Shown here in pieces: positions 57,469 through 64,000 of a DNA stretch of 64,000 nucleotides. The notes below the pieces were generated by a model, which worked only from the letters and a program-made list of their open reading frames with translations, was not told where the DNA came from and did no database searches. Position 1 is the first letter of the stretch, and every line of letters starts with the position of its first letter. The stretch covers positions 225,411-289,410 of the forward strand of contig NW_020170440.1 in assembly GCF_000524195.1 (NCBI RefSeq), read 5' to 3'. The position numbers and the translations under genes were made by a program. Source of the stretch: Echinococcus granulosus (taxonomy: Eukaryota; Platyhelminthes; Cestoda; Cyclophyllidea; Taeniidae).

Positions 57469-58950
57469 GTAAGTAGTTCCTAAGAAAAGCATAGTTGAGC
57501 GCAAAAAGTTTGGCGGAAAGTATCCTGTAAAATTAACTCCAGGTGATAAAATAACACGTTACAAAAACGCAAAAAATCTGATGTCTGTTTTTTGATACAG
57601 AAACTTTTTATCCTTTTTCCGCCGAGACTGTAAAGTCTTGGATCGCTTTAAAGCAAGTTTTTGGACCAACACTTTTTACCTAGCATAATTTATGCGATTG
57701 TTCACCTGCGTTGGTGTACTTCCATCTCTCGGCGGGGGACTTTATACTCCTTATTGTCCTATTGTCGGCTAAATCGGATGAAGGTGATTTCAGGCTGTCA
57801 ACATCACCATCTTAGTCCAACTTGGTTCCGAAATTGGGGCTTTCCGTCTAATGTACTACCACACGGGAAGGAAATGCAGTAGCAAATCAACGTTCCTTTA
57901 ACACCATCGTACTGACAAGACATCACAAAAATACAAAATTTCTCATTGCTAAGCATCGCGAAGTTTAGTACAAGTTTTTAACGTGCACCTGCTTAATTCT
58001 AAAAAGCTGAAATAAGTAGTATTACCCTCGAAATCGGAAATGGATTTTCAATAAGCTCTAGGAAAATAATATAAGTTCCCACTTTTACTTCCGAATGCTG
58101 ACAAAATCTTAAACTATTTCTCCAAATCTTGTATTTTACTTTGAAACGAAAATAATAGCAGCCTTAACCAAATCCAAGCCAACAAAATAATCCGACCTTG
58201 AAAGGTTGCGGAAAGAATACGAAGAATGGGGATGGACCACTATCTCCTTTTCTGTTATCCTAAAGAGGACATCTTCACGAGAAAATAGGTTGAAGAAGAG
58301 GAACTGTGGAATACAGAAGTCGTGCCATCTCACATGTCAGTCAATGAGCAACCTTAAAACGAAACCTTTCTGTTCGTAAAAGGGGTGAAGATAGGAAAAA
58401 ATTGATGCCTATTAGAGCGCATTATCACCTGTTCATGTGTGTGTGATCAACCACAATTTCCCCAGTAGCTTTCGGACGCTCTGCAACGCAGTGGATGAAA
58501 AGTCTTTGCAACTCTGGAATCACATTTAGGTCATTTCAAATAACAGTCACCTGTCAGACTCAGCAGACACTCAAAATGAATAAAGATTGAAGAGGACACA
58601 ATTAAGAGGCATCATACCGATAGCCTGACGTATTACCAGACCTTAAAGAACCCCGCATAGCCCTACAAGCGACCGTGCATTTTATGCATCGAGCCAAAAT
58701 ATGCAGTGCCTAAAACCCTACCAATTTATCTAAATATTCTTTTAAGCAAATAACTTTTCAAGGTGCCCTCCCGACTCTGGTCTGCCCCTACATGCTTCCC
58801 TTTTCCGACTCCCAGATCCACTTTCACCTTGTATGCTTTTTCACCCTTCGCACGCACACACATCACAGAGATTATTGCGCCAACCTACCCCCCTCTCTAA
58901 CCTATCGTTATAGTTGGCTCATTTGGGTCCAACTCACATTTACCGCCACA
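57469..58950. other. intergenic, no gene seen
   Basis: A/T-rich sequence with no exon-like segment, ending in the neuropeptide promoter. Confidence 0.5.
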
Positions 58951-58958
58951 AGACGCAG

Positions 58959-59000
58959 CCAATAGGGAAGGAGGAGTAGCGATGGACACGTATAAAAGGT
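58959..59000 (+). promoter_or_regulatory. core promoter of the neuropeptide gene (CCAAT and TATA box)
   Basis: CCAAT lies at 58959-58963 and a consensus TATA box (TATAAAAGG) at 58991-58999. Transcription should start about 30 bp downstream (near 59020-59030), leaving a ~60 base 5' UTR before the first ATG at 59084. Strong TATA promoters are common on highly expressed tissue-specific secreted-peptide genes. Confidence 0.7.
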
Positions 59001-59083
59001 CTCAGGCCTGACCCAGGCAACCAGAACAACCTGAAAAAGGGAAGGCGGCAGTCCCCGGCTCTGTCTAGGCCCCAGAATTTCCT

Positions 59084-62000
59084 ATGATGCCGTTAGTTAG
59101 TGTACGTGGTGGGGTTATCAGTGGTTTTCCACTTGGTAAGTATTGCCCTTATTTTTTTAATTTATTTCGCCTTCAGCCATGGACGCTGGGATTTTGTCAG
59201 TAGTTGTGTGGTGATGATAAACCAGAAAAGCCCAATTTTGAGCCTTTAAATAAATTCGTAGTCCATTTTATGTGATTTCTTGCCAATTTTTACTTAAAAT
59301 AGGTCATTTTTAGGTATCTTTTGCTCTAAAAAGCTGTTTTTTATTTTGTCATCTTCAAGTTCTCCTCATCTGCATCTCAATTTCACCGAGCGCAAATGTG
59401 AGTCCACTTATTCCTTTTTGACATTAAAAACAGATATAGACTATTTTAACACAAAGAGAGAGATTTTCACTTATATTTTTAACCACTTATTGTTTTTGCA
59501 TGAGACAAATAAAAAAATCACACCCTTGAAAGACGCTGGCATGGCTTATCAACTGCAACCTTAAAAGCTGCACTAAAATTCAGTTTATTTAACAGAGATA
59601 CCACCAGATTTGTCGCACCTTTTGCGGCTAGATACAAAACTGCCCTCAGAGATGGACCTGTCAAAATGCACTGAGGCATTCCATTAAGTTAATTCATTTC
59701 CAACCATAGACCGCTTTGACAGGTCGTTTCACATCTCTTTACCTAAGGCGAGATTTAGTCGCGTATTATTTATTTATGCATTCACTACTCTGCTGCCTGG
59801 TTAGTCCGAGACATGCTAGTATGGCTAAAATGGAAAGTGTCACGCAATTTCGCATTTTTCGTTAAATGTGACTGCGTTCCAACGAGGCGTAATTTGAACA
59901 TGATGAAGTAGACTGGCGTCTGTTAAATAAAATATGATTAGCTTGGAGTCAGAAAAAAATAAATGAGGGAAGGAGGGAAAAGGCAGCACTGATCAAGCGT
60001 AGGGAGAGGAGGGGTAGATCCAGCCGTCAGGCTTTTGTACCCCTCATCCTCCTTTGCCGCTCTCAGTCCGCATGTTTGTCCAAAAGCACGAAAAAGAGAT
60101 TAGGCCTGAAGCAAAATACACCTGCTCACTATTTCTTTTTTTGACGTTTTGTCGAAGCCTCTTTTTTGGAAAATTAACGCGTTCATTTGATGGCAAGGCA
60201 TAGTTGCCGCGCCTTTGCTGAGAAATGGCACATTCAATTGTTCCCGGGGTCATCATGATGGGACATTCAAAAAGGTTCTTTTACCCCAACGAAATAAATT
60301 TGCTTCATTTTCCAGTTTTTGTCTAATTTCGAGTTCGTTAAAAGGGCGAGAAGTAGACTGGCCTAGAAAATATTCAGCGTCAGTAGTCTCTTAAACCCCG
60401 ATTGCCTTTGAAGTGAAGGGGGTTCAAGAATAGAAACTATATCCAACGCATCACTGACGCTACTGAAGTGGTGATTTACAGCGTTTAAAGTCGTCCCCGT
60501 TTGACCATTCTGAATACTTGCAGCGTCCCGAGGTTGTAAAAAGTCACGGGTTAGTAGCTGTAACCAGGGCGTCCCGCTGCAGAGGCCAAGAACATCCTAC
60601 CAAAGCTGAAGTGTCCGCGTATTCAAGCACACAGTCAAACGAAATTCATTCGAGTACCGAAGAATAGCTAAATTTTGCTGTTTTGATTCGTAAATCGTAC
60701 GGAGTAAGTACTTTTTCTTTCCCCTCTTTTAATCTGCCTTCTTGTGACCCTAAAACCACCTTGATGTCTCTAGGTGACAAAATGTTAGGCGTTATTCATA
60801 GGTGAAAAATATTTATTTTCCTTTCCTGAGTTTTCCACCATGATACAGGGATAAGTGATTTTTTTACTTCGAAACAAGTCCTACTGTCAGCTGCTTTATA
60901 AATATGTCAGTGGCATTTAAACACTGGGAACAAAATTTGCTGCAAATTAAATCTGCGCAGCGGGTTAAAGATACGTAGACCAACCTGTGGTTTATTTCCC
61001 CATTTTGAAAGAAGAGACTACAGTGTTCGCCATCTGCTCAGATGACACAATCACATTCCCCTTCCAAAAGAGCTATTGCTTAACAAAGAAGTAATAGGAT
61101 TTGACATGTCCGCTGTAGCGCTCCGAGCCTCCTCCAAAGTCGTAATAAGCCAAGGTACTGGGGCTAGTATACTACTCAAACCGTGTTAGTAGCCGCCCCG
61201 AAGGCCACGCCATTCAAAGTGAAACAAAAAATAATTGTACCTATCCTGTACTCTAAATTAACCTCAAAAGAGATAAACCCTTAGTCTCATCTGCGCTTGG
61301 TCTTAAGCTTGCCTTTCCTTTTGTTTCTTTCCTGCCCCCCCCCCCCCCTAAATTCATTGGATCATGCATGTATGTATGAAGTAAGCGAGTGAGACGCGTC
61401 AACAGTTGACAGGTTTAATGTTCAAATCCGTCTGTACGTGATAATTTGAGGGCATTACGTGTAGCTGTCGTCACGTAAACAGAGCCTCCATTCAGATAAA
61501 ATGCGCGGAGATGAAAGTAAAAAGCAATTAAATATGGGGACCTTCTTATATTTGTCCTGTCAAGAACCGGGGGTGAAGTAGACAGCCGTAATTTTTCGGC
61601 AGCATTAACTCAAAGCTTAAAGTTTGTCTTCTGAAACATTTCAAAACTTTGAGGTATGACACCACAGAACACTACTTAGAGTCTCGTCAGTGTCGTAGAC
61701 TACGCGCATTTGGCATATCGTGGGTTTTTGTCTTCGTCTCACCAAAGTTGTTGCGTCTAGAGCACCACGCGTGTTTGACCACCTTTGACTACGAGGTCAT
61801 GTCAACAACCCGAAGTCTATCTTGGTAACCACTGACAGACTGAGTGTGGCTGTCACAGGTATGGTAGGCATAGAATAAATGCCAAATCTACCCATCTGAT
61901 GGTCCTAAACCACTGTATTAGCCATGTTTAATTCTTCTTCTTTTCTTCTTGTTGTTATAAGAATGGTGAAAAAATAATAACTATTTTTACAGAAGAAACG

Positions 62001-63862
62001 GGAAATTCCGATATTTAAAAGGCCTTTTAACGAAAATTGGGAATTAGGAAGAAAGACCCACTAATATTTAAAAAGGCAAGGTCAAATTTTTCGCCTATCC
62101 AGTTGATGCCACACTGAAACAGGCCAATGTTTCATCTCTTCCTTCGTTCACTTTACGGACAAGAGTGGTCTTTTTCGCCTTGGAGAGGAAAAGGTTAAGT
62201 AGTATTCTTGGCCAGCGTATCAAACTGGCATTGGAGGAAAGGGTGTTTGGTAGGTGATGTTTTTACCTCAGCGCAGTAACACCAACAGAATAGGCGGAAC
62301 TGACACAGAAGAGGACAGGAGCCTCGTCTACGTAAATTGCTCTATAGAATAAAATAAATAAATAAAGGAAAACTTAGAATTCTGGGGCCCTTGGGGAGAA
62401 AGTAACTCGATTTGGAGGTACCTCTGGGCCAATCAGTAATGCAGTTACCTCTCTTCGCGCTTGGTACAGGAAACAAGGTCCTCTCTCCCTCCTCCTTAAA
62501 AGTGGAAGGATAACAATCTTTTCGAGGTATTTTCAACCTCAGGTTGGGAATTTTCTAGGAAAATTTCTTTTATTTTTGGCCCATAAATTAAGTGTTCATC
62601 CCGGTATTTGAGGGGAAGAAATGAGGATTAATTTATTTCACCCAGAGGTTTGATGTTTTTTACGCGTTCAGAGGCAAGAAAACAACCGGAAAATCGGCAA
62701 AACAGAACCCAAATTTATAAGACAATATTAGGGCCTAGATTAACAGGATACAAGAGGATCTCTGTTCTGCCTTTTACACTCGTATAAAGGGAAAGATTTC
62801 CACGGCAAATGAGAAGTTAAACCTCGTTCAGGACAAATCGGGACTTCGATATTATAGAGGAGGAAGGGGAAATGGGAGAAACTTCAACATAGCTCCTTAT
62901 CAAAAGCATACATTTCTTGTGGTGGTGAGGGCCTGGTCGGTACGGCTGAGATATTGTGCTACGTCTGAGGTGCCATGTGTGTTTACGCCTTTCCACATCT
63001 TATATGGTCGCGGATGGGTGCTTAAGCCCACTGTTCCGCCGGAAAAAATTGTCACTTGTCACACGATAGGTTATCCTTTAATTAGGCATTGAGAATTAGG
63101 TGCTTTACACTGTGAATGTTTCTGAGTACGACTGGTATTAGCTGAAGCAGAGGAGCCACCATGACTAGTGTGATTATCACCCACAGATGTAAGGTCATCT
63201 GTCAACGAAGTCTCCTGTAAGTGTCCACAAGTAAAAATTTTGGTATCATAGTGGGCGCGAAACCGAATTTACTAACGCACGCTGTTGTATGTCTGCACAC
63301 ATTCACTGCCATTGGTGTCCGTCGGACATCTTAATGGACCGTGTCTGGGTTTCACTTGCCCTTGAGAGGGGTGACGGCGCATGCTTGTCTCCTATCACCT
63401 ACTATTGTGGTGAAAGCTGTGAAACCCAAAGTGTCGGTTGAATTAAACCATCTTGGTACAAATTAGGTCCTCTAAAATGTCTAATAGGAAATAATTCGTT
63501 TTGATCGGTCAATTCAAAATGACAGATAACTTGCTACCACTGAAGATGTTGCCCTAAGTAGCGCCATTTACTCCCTAATTTGTCCCTTTTTTCTTCAAAA
63601 GGCGGCTACTGTAGGTCATGATGGAGGTGACTCCATTAAACGTCGATTGCCCTACTTAATTGGAGGGATTCGCTACAAACGTTACATGGAGCCTGCACTA
63701 TATCCCCTCTCTGAGGCGGCAGCCCAGGAGGCAGCAGAGGCGGAGGGGTTGGAGCCCCTCAGAGAAGCACTCGAGGCATCGGAGGAGGGGAGAGATCTGG
63801 CAAAACGCGCTCTTGACTACCTCTACGGTGGAGTACGCTATCGTCGACGAAGTGTTATCTAG
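59084..63862 (+). CDS. neuropeptide precursor with two L-x-Y-L-x-GG-x-RY peptides, complete
   Basis: Three exons: 59084-59135 (phase 1), 59360-59397 (phase 0) and 63602-63862, giving 116 residues. Exons 1 and 2 together make a signal peptide: a polar start with one Arg, then a hydrophobic core FPLVLLICISI and S-P-S-A before Asn 30. Exon 3 reads: short propeptide, KR (43-44), RLPYLIGGIRY (45-55), KR (56-57), an acidic Ala/Glu-rich spacer (58-97), KR (98-99), ALDYLYGGVRY (100-110), RRR (111-113) and a three-residue end. The two related peptides are bounded by prohormone-convertase sites. Neither has the Gly needed for C-terminal amidation, so both should end in a free Tyr. Signal peptide, dibasic sites, repeated peptides and small size together define a neuropeptide prohormone. 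I cannot name the family; it is not an FMRFamide-like or NPY-type precursor. It should be stored in secretory granules of neurons and act on a GPCR. Confidence 0.85.
59398..63601. other. neuropeptide gene intron 2 (about 4.2 kb)
   Basis: Lies between phase-0 exons (AAT|gtgagt and cttcaaaag|GCG). It contains a poly-C run at 61335-61348 and no exon-like segment. All mature peptide sequence sits in the exon after it. Confidence 0.75.
61335..61348 (+). repeat. poly-C tract
   Basis: Fourteen consecutive C residues inside intron 2 of the neuropeptide gene. Confidence 0.9.
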
Positions 63863-63947
63863 ACACAAACAGCACATACCGATCATCCTTCTGTCAATCA
63901 AACAGTTCTCAACGATTCCTCTCCTTCATTTGTCATCTTCCTGTTGC

Positions 63948-63954
63948 CACACAC

Positions 63955-64000
<46 letters not shown>
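63948..64000 (+). repeat. (CA)n(TA)n microsatellite at window end
   Basis: A short CA run followed by 22 or more AT/TA dinucleotides running off the window, 90 bp behind the neuropeptide stop codon and so likely in or just after its 3' UTR. Confidence 0.95.

Overview
The window looks like nuclear DNA of a flatworm, probably a parasitic one (tapeworm or fluke). It has intron-rich genes in which 34-47 base introns sit beside multi-kilobase introns, long non-coding stretches, microsatellites, two 100-base assembly gaps, and a compact neuropeptide-precursor gene. There is no bacterial-style gene packing. The phylum is inferred from gene style; species cannot be read from the sequence. All recognised genes are on the + strand.

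Layout. (1) 1113-1308: last exon of a Rab27-type small GTPase; the rest of that gene lies outside the window. (2) 1309-13541: non-coding, with three copies of a ~190 bp TG...CA interspersed repeat and one gap. (3) 13542-18107: a complete ten-exon gene for an NO66/RIOX1-type JmjC protein of about 607 residues. Its fold is recognisable, but the HxD iron motif and the 2-oxoglutarate lysine are missing. (4) 18902-34537: sparse. It holds a secretory first exon, one weak and one better prodomain exon, a gap, and diverged repeat copies. (5) 34538-51922: a large ADAM-family membrane protein, readable exon by exon with consistent phases. The order is prodomain, M12B (reprolysin) domain, disintegrin, cysteine-rich, EGF-like, transmembrane segment and a ~900-residue low-complexity cytoplasmic tail. 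The zinc-binding HExxHxxGxxH motif is destroyed, so it reads as a pseudoprotease. (6) 51923-59083: mostly non-coding, with one candidate exon. (7) 59084-63862: a complete three-exon, TATA-box-driven neuropeptide precursor (116 residues). It has a signal peptide and two related peptides of the form L-x-Y-L-x-G-G-x-R-Y, each bounded by dibasic sites. (8) The window ends in a (TA)n tract.

The genes do not form a pathway; they are neighbours on a chromosome. The most notable points are two enzyme-family proteins that have each lost their metal-binding residues and a peptide precursor that I cannot assign to a named family.
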